A stretch of DNA of 37,008 nucleotides, taken from UMGS363 sp964402055. GTDB lineage: Bacteria > Bacillota > Clostridia > Oscillospirales > Ruminococcaceae. The translations under genes and the position numbers were made by a program. Below, one piece after another: positions 24,062 through 32,442 of the stretch. The stretch is from positions 1 through 37,008 of the forward strand of contig CAYOAV010000014.1 in NCBI GenBank assembly GCA_964402055.1, given 5' to 3'. Each line of letters begins with the position of its first letter. Position 1 is the stretch's first letter. The notes beneath the pieces are model-generated. The model made no database searches and was not told the origin of the DNA. It saw only the letters and a program-made list of their open reading frames with translations.

Positions 24062-24510
24062 ATGCTCACTCCTTCTATTTTTTCGGTTTCTTCACGCAAT
24101 GCCGCTGTAAGCTTCTCCGTCATATGCAGATATTCAATAAGCTTGTCCCTTTCAATCACGGAATATGCCCTGCATTCTGCCTCAATAAGCGGCTCTGCGG
24201 TTGCCTTTGCAAGCTTTTCACCTGATTCTGTCAGGAATATTTGCTTCTGCCGCCCTGAACCGTCAACCGATTTAAGCACGACATGACCCTTTTTAACAAG
24301 CGAAGCAACGGCTGTATTAACGGTCTGCTTGGCAAAAAAACATTGCTTTATAAGTTCCTGCTGGGTGATAGGCGTTTCTGAAATATGTGCTTCGTATAAA
24401 ACCCACATAGCCGTATCGGAAAGCCCGAATTTAACGGCAACATTATGGTATATAGCGTCCTGCTCCTTCAGTTGCTGCTCTATCTGACTTATAATTGACA
24501 GTAGATCCAT
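24058..24510 (-). CDS. MarR-family transcriptional regulator
   Basis: This 150-residue winged-helix protein has the MarR layout: an N-terminal dimerisation helix (MDLLSIISQIEQQL), the helix-turn-helix region ITQQELIKQCFFAKQTVNTA, and a wing with LKSVDGSGRQKQIFLTESGE carrying the conserved Asp-x-Arg-like turn. C-terminal dimerisation helices follow. MarR proteins usually repress efflux genes and release DNA on ligand binding. The start at 24510 (AGAGG five bases upstream) is preferred over an upstream in-frame ATG that lies in the promoter. It is the first gene of the operon with the kinase-like, MATE and EamA genes and is probably autoregulated through the palindrome at 24553-24568. Confidence 0.88.
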   Translation of the reverse strand: MDLLSIISQIEQQLKEQDAIYHNVAVKFGLSDTAMWVLYEAHISETPITQQELIKQCFFAKQTVNTAVASLVKKGHVVLKSVDGSGRQKQIFLTESGEKLAKATAEPLIEAECRAYSVIERDKLIEYLHMTEKLTAALREETEKIEGVSI

Positions 24511-24547
24511 AAGTACCTCTTTTCTTAGTCCGTAAACAGACTTATAC

Positions 24548-24576
24548 ATTATAGTCCGATTTCGGACTCTTGTCAA
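24548..24576 (-). promoter_or_regulatory. Promoter for the marR operon
   Basis: On the minus strand TTGACA (24571-24576), 17 bases, TATAAT (24548-24553): perfect consensus. Confidence 0.85.
24553..24568. promoter_or_regulatory. Operator palindrome in the marR promoter spacer
   Basis: AGTCCGA-TT-TCGGACT is a perfect 7-2-7 inverted repeat filling almost all of the spacer between the -35 and -10 boxes. A bound MarR dimer would block RNA polymerase, which is the usual way MarR proteins repress their own operon. Confidence 0.75.
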
Positions 24577-24665
24577 GTGTTTTATAAAAATATATGAACT
24601 TTGTTTAAATTATACTAACCAAGACGGATAAAACCAGTAAAATTTGATAAAAAAATCAAAAGCTG

Positions 24666-24694
24666 TTGACTTTAATGTGTTAGAGTGGTATGAT
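24666..24694 (+). promoter_or_regulatory. Promoter for the chemoreceptor gene
   Basis: TTGACT (24666-24671), 17 bases, TATGAT (24689-24694). A leader of about 150 bases follows. Confidence 0.7.
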
Positions 24695-24697
24695 AAT

Positions 24698-24833
24698 AGC
24701 ATAGCATATTTATTTTTTCTATATTCACACTATTTTTACTTTTATAACATTAGAAAAGCTCCGATATGATGGATCATGAATGCCGCATTGTGTGTTTTGC
24801 TATGCTTTGAGCCTGTTGTTTTCAGAGCTTTTC
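24698..24833 (+). promoter_or_regulatory. Structured leader of the chemoreceptor mRNA
   Basis: Two inverted repeats are interleaved. AGCATAGCA (24698-24706) pairs with TGCTATGCT (24798-24806), and GAAAAGCTC (24753-24761) pairs with GAGCTTTTC (24825-24833), ending just before the GGGGG ribosome binding site. They cross, so they would form a pseudoknot or compete. No known riboswitch consensus was matched. Confidence 0.4.
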
Positions 24834-24852
24834 AGCGATGGGGGATTATAAT

Positions 24853-26826
24853 ATGAATACTATCAGAAGAAAAATCACCGTATTAACTGCCGCTATTGTC
24901 GTAGCTGCATTGGCATTTGTACTCGCCGCATCGATGATTACAAATTATTCCGCAACTATGTCAATGACAGAGGAAAATCTTATCAACATTTCAAAGGTTG
25001 CCGCTGAAAGAGTTGAGTGGGAGATAAGCTCCTATGAAAACATCGTCACAGGTCTTGGCAGAACAGGCGAGCTTTCCGACAGTAGCACAAGCAATAACGA
25101 AAGGCAGGCAATAATCAATTCCTGTTGTAATAATTATGGCTTTACATATGGTTGCTTTATCGGCACGGATGGAATCGATCTTAACGGCACGGATCATTCA
25201 GAGAAGGATTATTTCAAAAATGCTATGAGCGGTCAGACAACAATTACCGAGCCTATCATATATAATTCGGGCGAATCGATGACAATAATAATCTCCGCTC
25301 CTGTTTATAATGATGATGATGCGATCGTCGGCTGTATTTATGTAACACCCGATCCTGAATTTCTCAACGATGTAATGAGAGGTGTTGAGGTGAGTGAAAA
25401 CAGCCTTTCATATCTTATCGATAAAGACGGCTATACCATCGCCGATGAGGACACACAGCTTATTCTTGACAAAGAAAATTGCGAGGGAAAATATGCCGCT
25501 GGTGATGACGGCTATAAGGATACAGCAGAGCTTCATTCAAAGGCTCGTTCAGGTGAAGTCGGATTTTTTGATTATTATGAAAACGGCGTAAGATATTTTT
25601 CGGGTTATGCTCCTGTTGGAATAAACGGCTGGTCGTTTATAGTATGGGCTCCTGCCGATGACTTCATTTCCGCAATGTATAAGAGCCTTACGTTAAGCAT
25701 TATAATCGCTGTTGTGGTTCTTGTTGTTGCAATTGCATTATCTGCAGCTATGGGCATTAAAATCGGTACGCCTATAAAGCTTTGTGCCGATAGAATCAAG
25801 CTTCTTGCACATGGCGATCTCACAAGTCCTGTCCCCGATGTAAAATCAAAGGATGAAACAGGAGTTCTTGCCGAAGCCGCTAAATTCACCGTTGACAGTC
25901 TTAATAATATTATCGGTGATATCCATAGAATACTCGGTCAGATGGCAGAGGGCAACCTCAACGTTCATACCTCACAGGGTGAAGACCTCTACATCGGAGA
26001 TTATTCAAAGCTTCTTGATTATATGAGGGAGATCAACCATAACCTTAGCGGTTCGCTTTCGCAGATCAATATTGCCGCAGAGCAGGTCAATTCCGGTTCA
26101 GAGCAGGTTTCAAGCGGAGCACAGGCTCTTTCGCAGGGTGCAACAGAACAGGCGGCATCAATTGAAGAGCTTGCTTCAACAATAAATGTTATCGCAGATA
26201 AGACAAAGGCGGCGGCTGTTTCCGCTAAGAACGCTTCGGAAAAGACTTCACAGGCAGGAAGAGAAATGAACGAGGCTACCGCTAAGCTTGACGAGCTTGT
26301 AAAGGCTATGCAGGAAATAAGTGCTTCCTCCGATGAAACGAAAAACATCATCAAAACCATTGAAGATATCGCTTTCCAGACGAATATCCTTGCACTTAAT
26401 GCGGCTGTTGAAGCTGCAAGAGCAGGTGTGGCAGGAAAGGGCTTCGCAGTCGTTGCTGATGAAGTCAGAAACCTTGCTGGAAAGAGTGCAGAAGCGGCAA
26501 GCAATACTACCGCCCTTATCGAGGGTACGGTTGCGGCGATAGAAAGAGGAAGTCAGCTTGTAGGTGATGTTGCCGATAAGATGAACGCAGTTGCCGCATC
26601 CGCAGGCGAGGTCGCAAGGATAAATGACGAGATAGAAAAGGAATCAACCTCTATCGCTGATTCCTCCGAGCAAATTACTATCGGCATAGACCAGATATCT
26701 GTTGTAGTTCAGACAAATTCAGCAACAGCAGAGGAATCTGCCGCAGCAGCAGAAGAGCTTTCAAGCCAGTCTGTAATGCTTAAAGAGCTTGTCGGTGCAT
26801 TTACATTGAGAGATTCGGATCAATAA
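24853..26826 (+). CDS. Methyl-accepting chemotaxis protein (Cache-type)
   Basis: This 657-residue membrane chemoreceptor has TM1 near residues 8-30, an extracellular part of about 240 residues resembling a double Cache ligand-binding domain (segments GTDGIDLNGTDHSEKDYFKN and DKDGYTIADED), and TM2 near 276-300. A HAMP segment follows, then a long cytoplasmic coiled coil. The CheA/CheW-contact hairpin tip is diagnostic: EDIAFQTNILALNAAVEAAR followed by GKGFAVVADEVRNLAG. The ligand is unknown; Cache receptors commonly sense amino acids or organic acids. The start at 24853 is preferred over the ATG at 24838 because GGGGG lies eight bases upstream of the former. No other chemotaxis gene is in the window, so it signals to components encoded elsewhere. 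Confidence 0.93.
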   Translation: MNTIRRKITVLTAAIVVAALAFVLAASMITNYSATMSMTEENLINISKVAAERVEWEISSYENIVTGLGRTGELSDSSTSNNERQAIINSCCNNYGFTYGCFIGTDGIDLNGTDHSEKDYFKNAMSGQTTITEPIIYNSGESMTIIISAPVYNDDDAIVGCIYVTPDPEFLNDVMRGVEVSENSLSYLIDKDGYTIADEDTQLILDKENCEGKYAAGDDGYKDTAELHSKARSGEVGFFDYYENGVRYFSGYAPVGINGWSFIVWAPADDFISAMYKSLTLSIIIAVVVLVVAIALSAAMGIKIGTPIKLCADRIKLLAHGDLTSPVPDVKSKDETGVLAEAAKFTVDSLNNIIGDIHRILGQMAEGNLNVHTSQGEDLYIGDYSKLLDYMREINHNLSGSLSQINIAAEQVNSGSEQVSSGAQALSQGATEQAASIEELASTINVIADKTKAAAVSAKNASEKTSQAGREMNEATAKLDELVKAMQEISASSDETKNIIKTIEDIAFQTNILALNAAVEAARAGVAGKGFAVVADEVRNLAGKSAEAASNTTALIEGTVAAIERGSQLVGDVADKMNAVAASAGEVARINDEIEKESTSIADSSEQITIGIDQISVVVQTNSATAEESAAAAEELSSQSVMLKELVGAFTLRDSDQ

Positions 26827-26833
26827 CTAATAC

Positions 26834-26871
26834 AAAATCCGTCGGGTTAACCTTTCCCGACGGATTTTTTT
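26834..26871. terminator. Bidirectional terminator
   Basis: AAAATCCGTCGGG and CCCGACGGATTTT form a 13-bp stem with a 9-base loop, with a T run to 26871 on the plus strand and TTTTGTATT on the minus. It serves both the chemoreceptor gene and the convergent M56 gene, whose stop codon lies in the T run. Confidence 0.85.
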
Positions 26872-29800
26872 ATTCCTGTACTTCCGAAAATGACGTTATC
26901 TTCGCTTCATATTTTTCATTTACCGATATCGTCATATCATAAACATTTTCTCCGTTTTTGAACGGTGCAGGGTCAAGGCTGTTTACATTAAACGTAACCC
27001 TGTAAATACAGCTGTTATCATTCTCACTGAGCTTTGTAACGTATGTATCAGATATAAGAGTAAGCACCTTTAATATCTGCCAGTCATTCGGCGAACCAAG
27101 ACCGCATTTTTCATCAACTATCAAAGATAATACAGCCGCCCTTTTATCAATAAGTCCGCTTATAAATATTTCTGCAAGTCTGTCCATATAATTAAGCGTA
27201 ATATAGCTTCTCAAATTTTCAGCGTTATCCAGCCTGTAAAACTCGGTTATGTCCTTATAGGAGAATTTCAGAAAGCCTGAATCATATACCGTCAGGGTAT
27301 AGTTTTCACCATTCAAGCTTAACTCGGTTATAGTATGCTCCCCGCTGACTTCATATTCACCTCCGAGATAGCTGCACTTTTTAATATAAAGCTGTGCGGA
27401 GCTGATAATATCACTTATGTAACATATCCGTCCGTTTACAATGGGCAGTTTTTTTATAATAGTGCCGTCAGCGTCATAAAAAACTGTCTGAGCGGTGTCG
27501 TTTTCCGTTCCTCCAAGCTTTTGGTCAAGCTTTTCGAGAGTTCTGTAATTATCATCATTGTATACCATATCTATTATCTGAATGGTATTATTTATCCTTT
27601 CCATACGCAGGTTGACCTGACCCTTGGGGCTTATATAGCTGTCATTCATAAATCCGCTTTCTGATGTAAAGCTGTCGCTTATCTGCAATTTTTCGATCCT
27701 TTTTCCGTCAGTGCCGATTATATCCGCAATTTCGGGTTTTCCGTTGTCGTCAAAAACAATAAAGGCTGCATTGTAAAGCTGATTTTCAGACGGAGAATTA
27801 TCAGCTGGCGGAGAATAAACAATAACCGCTTCAGCAAAAAAATCCCCTGATGAAAACTTAAAGCAGTCTTCAATATCCGCTGGAAGCTTTTCAATCGGCA
27901 GCTCGCAGGAACCGTAATATATGCCCGTAAGCGGATTTACCGAACGAATGAAATAGTTTCCGTCTGCCTTTACAAGCTCCGCAGTATATGGAATTTCATA
28001 GCCAGTTGTTTCATATTTGTAATAAACCTTGCCAGCCTTTGCCGCAGGTTCGTCCTTGATGTAATAAACATTATCCGCTGTATCAACATCAACGCTGACA
28101 GGCACAAGCTCACCCTCTGAATATTTAAACTCAACATCTGCATAAGTCAGTATTTGTCCGTTATATTCCTCACGATTGCGCATAAACATCGTAATTCGAG
28201 CCTTAAGCTTATCTTTATCGGAAATATAATATTGGAAATGCTCATAATATATTATATCTCCGCTGTTATCGGGAAGATATTTGCCCTCGATCGGAGAATC
28301 AAGAGTATAAATATGCTCTGTTCCTCCACAGGAAACTTTAAATTCTATGTCAGAAAGCTGCTCTGTATTTACATTCAAAAATGATGAAATCACCTGCTTA
28401 TCCACAACAATTTCAGAAAGATCAGCTCCATCAATGAAGCAAATAAAATCATCTTCATAACCGAAGTTAAAGCAGAAATCGTTCTTTCCGTCCGAATTTA
28501 TATCGCATAGCTGAATATATGTAATTTCACTTGGGTCAAAATCATAATACCGTTCAAGCTCTGTTCCGTTTGCAATTATTTTTGCGTAAAAGCCGTCATA
28601 ATTATCCGAAATTCTAAAAATTATATCTGTTTCTTCGGAATAAAATTCATACTCCTGCGTATCTTCATTATATTCACATATATCTCCCAGAACTGTCTGA
28701 AATGCGTACTTCGAACTTTGCGAATCAGCTATTGTCAAATCTTTATAATCATCTTCATCAAGCGGATCAAATGAAAAGGTAAAGCTATGCTCTCCTGCGT
28801 CATAGATCCCCTTTTTCAAAGTGTAATCAATAGTTATTTCCATTTCCGCATTATCACCAAAGGTGTAAAAGCCTGTTGAGATACTATAATCAGGATCAGT
28901 CGGCTCAAGCTCCATTTCATAAACAGCTTCATCAAAATAGCCCTTCTCATTATCTGCAAGAAAATATTCAGGCTCTTGATATCTGCTGTAAATTTCATAG
29001 AACCTAGCTTTTTTCAAAACGGTTTTACTGCTGATATTTTCAAGCGTATATTTATCACTTTTAAGTGAAATATCAACATAAAAAACGTTTCTGATGTAAA
29101 CTCTGACTATAAGCTTACCTGCCTCGCCCTCGTCATCTTCAAGTGTTTGTGAGAAGTACCAAAGTTCGCCCGTATCAGAGGTCTTGCTAACGGTTTCACC
29201 TGTGCTTACGGAAATGCTTTTCCCTGTTCCAAAAATAAATGCGGCGGCGATAATCACGGCAATGGCTGAAATAACCGTGATAATACGAACCTTTTTTATA
29301 CTCAGAATGCTCTTTATACGGGATTTAATACCGCCCTCGCCGAAGCCTGAAATAAGCGTAACAGGGTTCTGACGTGATATGGCATATTCAAGCAGACTGT
29401 TTGCATATTCACGGCGGTTTTCATTACCTATTATCTTTAAAACATTAATATCACAAAGCTTTTCCGTGTCGGCAAGATACATATATCTGCATATCCACAC
29501 GATTGGATTATACCAATTTATTGCACATATCACAAGCGTGAGGATATTCCATAAGGTATCAAAATGCCTGATATGACATATCTCGTGAAGCATAATATGA
29601 CGGATAAGCTTTTCATTATTTTCGGTAGCTGTATTTTCGGGGAAAAATATAACTGGAAATACTGTGCCGAACACCGCAGGAGTATCAAATTCACCGCAGT
29701 GAACGCTTATTTTTCGTTTTATGCCAAGCTGCTCTATGATTATTTTACAAAACTCATTTTCAACCCTTGGAAGTCGGTGAAATTTTATCGTGAATATGAT

Positions 29801-30226
29801 ATAAGCAAATAAAATGCAGAATAACAGCGTTGCCGTAACCGAAAAATAAACCGTTTCCGCAAATTCATTGAAATCAAAACTGCTTTGATCTTTTACCTGC
29901 TCATATTTTGGAGCTTCTGTGGTTTTATGCGTTGCTTCATTGACCTGTTTGACCTGTTTCGGCAGTTCTTCCGTGCTTTCAGTCGGATTTAAAGGTATTT
30001 CAGACAATTCTGCAGGAGCTTTTGAAGCTTCTTCTGTGACCGACTGCTCCGAAAATAAATTCATCACGGATAATTGAGATGGCATTTCTATCGGCAGGGC
30101 AAATTTGATAAATACTATCGCCCACATTACCATAAAAGGCTTTATACCGATTTTATTCCCGAAAAGCTTTCTTATAAAAATTGCCGCAATGCCAAGAAGT
30201 GTTGATGTGATAATTACGGCTTTCAT
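26870..30226 (-). CDS. BlaR1-like M56 peptidase with very large ectodomain
   Basis: This 1118-residue membrane protein has an N-terminal M56 (BlaR1/MecR1) part. There are helices near residues 3-18, 31-46 and 125-148. The zinc motif HEICH lies at 214-218 with a downstream acidic DTEKLCD segment (253-259), followed by NWYNPIVWICRYMYLAD. A last helix (312-333) leads to an extracellular C-terminal part of about 780 residues. In BlaR1 this place holds a penicillin-binding sensor of about 250 residues; here no SxxK/SxN motif is seen and I do not recognise the fold. It contains a calcium-loop-like DINSDGKNDFCFNFG near residue 580. The protein is third in the blaI operon, 19 bases after the first M56 gene, with AAGGGGG as ribosome binding site. 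In BlaR-type systems ligand binding activates the peptidase, which leads to loss of BlaI repression. Confidence 0.85.
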   Translation of the reverse strand: MKAVIITSTLLGIAAIFIRKLFGNKIGIKPFMVMWAIVFIKFALPIEMPSQLSVMNLFSEQSVTEEASKAPAELSEIPLNPTESTEELPKQVKQVNEATHKTTEAPKYEQVKDQSSFDFNEFAETVYFSVTATLLFCILFAYIIFTIKFHRLPRVENEFCKIIIEQLGIKRKISVHCGEFDTPAVFGTVFPVIFFPENTATENNEKLIRHIMLHEICHIRHFDTLWNILTLVICAINWYNPIVWICRYMYLADTEKLCDINVLKIIGNENRREYANSLLEYAISRQNPVTLISGFGEGGIKSRIKSILSIKKVRIITVISAIAVIIAAAFIFGTGKSISVSTGETVSKTSDTGELWYFSQTLEDDEGEAGKLIVRVYIRNVFYVDISLKSDKYTLENISSKTVLKKARFYEIYSRYQEPEYFLADNEKGYFDEAVYEMELEPTDPDYSISTGFYTFGDNAEMEITIDYTLKKGIYDAGEHSFTFSFDPLDEDDYKDLTIADSQSSKYAFQTVLGDICEYNEDTQEYEFYSEETDIIFRISDNYDGFYAKIIANGTELERYYDFDPSEITYIQLCDINSDGKNDFCFNFGYEDDFICFIDGADLSEIVVDKQVISSFLNVNTEQLSDIEFKVSCGGTEHIYTLDSPIEGKYLPDNSGDIIYYEHFQYYISDKDKLKARITMFMRNREEYNGQILTYADVEFKYSEGELVPVSVDVDTADNVYYIKDEPAAKAGKVYYKYETTGYEIPYTAELVKADGNYFIRSVNPLTGIYYGSCELPIEKLPADIEDCFKFSSGDFFAEAVIVYSPPADNSPSENQLYNAAFIVFDDNGKPEIADIIGTDGKRIEKLQISDSFTSESGFMNDSYISPKGQVNLRMERINNTIQIIDMVYNDDNYRTLEKLDQKLGGTENDTAQTVFYDADGTIIKKLPIVNGRICYISDIISSAQLYIKKCSYLGGEYEVSGEHTITELSLNGENYTLTVYDSGFLKFSYKDITEFYRLDNAENLRSYITLNYMDRLAEIFISGLIDKRAAVLSLIVDEKCGLGSPNDWQILKVLTLISDTYVTKLSENDNSCIYRVTFNVNSLDPAPFKNGENVYDMTISVNEKYEAKITSFSEVQE

Positions 30227-30245
30227 TTTGTTTTCCCCCTTATTT

Positions 30246-31906
30246 TTATTCTAAGGTCACCCATTGAGTATAGTATTGCGACAACGAATTGTATTTTACC
30301 GTTACAACATCTCCGACAGCAAAAAAATCATTTCCATAATGAGGCTTGCTGTAAATTACAATTTCTTCATCTGCCTTGAATATCCCCGAATCCTCATTCG
30401 GGATAATGACATATTCCTGCCATTCATAACCTGTAAAACTCTCGTTTCCGTTTACACTTGAAATTGTTGCAGTAAAGCTTTGCAAGGAACAGCCTATCTC
30501 ATCAATGATATGGAAGCCGTCCTGATTTGCCGCAGTGATGATATAAGTCCTTACATCGTTTCCGTCCGATATATNNNNNNNNNNNNNNNNNNNNNNNNNN
30601 NNNNNNNNNNNNNNNNNNNNNNNNNNNNNNNNNNNNNNNNNNNNNNNNNNNNNNNNNNNNNNNNNNNNNNNNNNTCCTGATTTGCCGCAGTGATGATATA
30701 AGTCCTTACATCGTTTCCGTCCGATATATATTCAGCATTTACCTCAACAAGGCTGTCATTTTCCGATATTCCATACTGTTCAGACAACGGCGGCAAGGTA
30801 TATTTCCAGGCTTCATTAAAAAAGCTGTTTTCTGCAACAGTTATAAGAGAAATATCATCGTCATTTATATTTTTTTCGTTAAGATATTCCCTTGCGGCGG
30901 CAGTCGGATCAGAAAAAAACTGAACTTCTTCATTTTCATTTGATTTAACATTCGTCAGCAGGCATACTGCGGCGGCTATTATTACGATAACTGCGGCGAA
31001 AACAGTAAACTTATGCGGCTTTTTCGCCCCAAGAATAACCTTTATGCGTTCTTTGATGCTTTTTTCACCAAAATTAAGCATACCGCCAAGAGATATACCG
31101 TTTTGCTTGAGCGAAATATTTAAAAGTGCATTTGCATAAGCCTTTTTTTCATTTTTATCAAAGATATTAAGAGCCTTTTCATCGCATGAACTCTCCATAT
31201 CCTTTGTCATAAGCTGATAGGATAACCATACCATAGGATTGAACCAATGAATGCAAAGAGTAAGCATTGCGGCATATTTTACAATATAGTCCCTGCGTTT
31301 GATATGAACCTGCTCATGAGCAATAATATACGGCAAAGCTTCTGACGGTATATCCTCGGAAAGATATATTTTCGGCTTTAGCAGTCCGAACACAAACGGA
31401 GTGTCAATATCCCGACAGACATAAATATTATCCCTTAAAACAACCGCCGAACGGAGCCGTTTTTTAACAGTGATAACGGAAATAACCGTATAAATAAGCA
31501 TTGCAAGCATTCCCATCGCCCATATATATGCCCCAATAAGCATTATTATCATCATTGGATTGGCAGAAGCTGATGGCTCGGCTGACGGAAGCTGTTGGCT
31601 TATAATATCATTAAAGGCAGGGAACGAAACTGTTACCCTTGGTTCAGTCTGATAACCAATATCATTCGGGATAAATTCCATTTTCTGCGATAAAACGTCA
31701 GGCTTTTCGGGAACAAGCATATTAAAAACGCTTGCCGCCGATGAAAGGGAAAACGGACATAAAAGCCGCACTCCAAGTATCGCCCAGAGCAGATAAGAAT
31801 ATATCCTCGGCATTTTTTTCATTGCAAGCCGCAGAATAATTATTACGGCGGCAGCATACGTCCCTGTAATGCTCATATTAAGAACATTTCTGAATATTTC
31901 TGCCAT
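30246..31906 (-). CDS. BlaR1-like M56 peptidase (interrupted by an assembly gap)
   Basis: An N-terminal M56 domain has helices near residues 12-30, 36-56 and 118-147, the zinc motif HEQVH at 197-201, WFNPMVWLSY at 221-230 and a fourth helix at about 299-318. A short extracellular C-terminus follows. The 100-N gap at 30575-30674 and its duplicated 55 bases split the frame. Removing 155 bases restores one continuous frame of 502 codons (501 residues) ending at 30246. The restored tail has a small OB-like part ending VGDVVTVKYNSLSQYYTQW, similar in style to DUF3221. The start at 31906 is preferred because GAGGAAG lies six bases upstream inside the end of blaI; start and blaI stop are one base apart. 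It probably senses an envelope signal and acts on BlaI. Confidence 0.85.
30520..30729. other. Assembly gap (100 N) flanked by identical 55-base repeats
   Basis: Positions 30575-30674 are N. The 55 bases at 30520-30574 equal those at 30675-30729. Collapsing one copy and the gap joins the M56 gene in frame, which strongly supports an artefact. Confidence 0.92.
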
Positions 31907-31907
31907 A

Positions 31908-32264
31908 TTATTCTTCCTCTGTATAATCGTCAATAAGCTTTTTTAACTCTTCCGCTTCTGCCTTGGTGATCTTTTCTTTTTTCAGAAAAGCCGTCAGGAA
32001 CATAGGCAGTAATCCATCGCAAGCTTTTGACAGCAGACTTTCCGAACGCTCTGCCAGAACTTCCTCACGGGAATAAAGCGGAGTTATGACAGCGTTTTCA
32101 CTTTTGATAAAGCCTTTTTCGGAAAGCTTTTTTATAACCGTATAAACGGTAGATTTTTTCCAGTTAAGAGAAGTAAAAGCCTTTGAAGCAAGCTCACCCG
32201 AACGTATCGGTGCATTGCTCCATATTAGATCCATAAGCCTAAGCTCGCTATCAGATATTTTCAT
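31908..32264 (-). CDS. blaI: BlaI/MecI-family repressor
   Basis: This 118-residue winged-helix repressor begins MKISDSELRLMDLIWSNAPI, the standard BlaI/MecI opening. Helix-turn-helix residues are around 20-50, with NWKKSTVYTVIKKLSEKGFI as recognition helix. A C-terminal dimerisation helix follows. In staphylococci BlaI represses beta-lactamase and mecA and is cut after the M56 sensor is activated; here no beta-lactamase is in the window, so other envelope-stress genes are probably controlled. It leads the operon with two M56 genes, and its promoter holds two matching palindromes, consistent with autorepression. The start follows a GGGAG site on the minus strand. Confidence 0.92.
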   Translation of the reverse strand: MKISDSELRLMDLIWSNAPIRSGELASKAFTSLNWKKSTVYTVIKKLSEKGFIKSENAVITPLYSREEVLAERSESLLSKACDGLLPMFLTAFLKKEKITKAEAEELKKLIDDYTEEE

Positions 32265-32282
32265 AAAATGCTCCCTTCAATT

Positions 32283-32300
32283 GGTCTATAGCATTAGACC
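32283..32300. promoter_or_regulatory. BlaI operator 2 (downstream of the start point)
   Basis: GGTCTA-tagcat-TAGACC is a perfect 6-6-6 inverted repeat between the promoter and the blaI start codon. It shares arms with the second palindrome at 32311-32328; centres are 28 bases apart. Confidence 0.75.
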
Positions 32301-32310
32301 TTATATATTT

Positions 32311-32328
32311 AGTCTATCATAATAGACC
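32311..32328. promoter_or_regulatory. BlaI operator 1 (over the -10 box and spacer)
   Basis: AGTCTA-tcataa-TAGACC has the same 6-6-6 layout as the other site, with one arm being the -10 box itself. Occupation would block RNA polymerase directly. Confidence 0.75.
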
Positions 32329-32339
32329 TTGTTTGTCAA
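32311..32339 (-). promoter_or_regulatory. Promoter for the blaI-M56-M56 operon
   Basis: On the minus strand TTGACA (32334-32339), 17 bases, TAGACT (32311-32316). The weak -10 box is part of operator 1. Confidence 0.75.
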
Positions 32340-32388
32340 TAGGAAAATAAAAAAACGTCCACCTACAAAAAGCACGCCAATCATTTAA

Positions 32389-32417
32389 TTGACAAATCCA
32401 AGGTTCAATGCTATAAT
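32389..32417 (+). promoter_or_regulatory. Promoter for the CE4-CE2 operon
   Basis: TTGACA (32389-32394), 17 bases, TATAAT (32412-32417): perfect consensus, 25 bases before the deacetylase ATG. Confidence 0.85.
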
Positions 32418-32442
32418 GTAATACAGTTGAAGGAGGGTTATG

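Noticed and set aside
24698..24852. c-di-GMP (GEMM) riboswitch in the chemoreceptor leader
   Set aside because: The conserved core sequences of that family are not visible.
30246..30485. Separate 79-codon gene starting at TTG
   Set aside because: It is the C-terminus of the M56 gene; the frames join when the artefactual gap and repeat are removed.
26870..32264. Beta-lactam resistance locus
   Set aside because: BlaI and M56 sensors are present, but there is no beta-lactamase or alternative penicillin-binding protein in the window and no penicillin-binding motif in the sensors.
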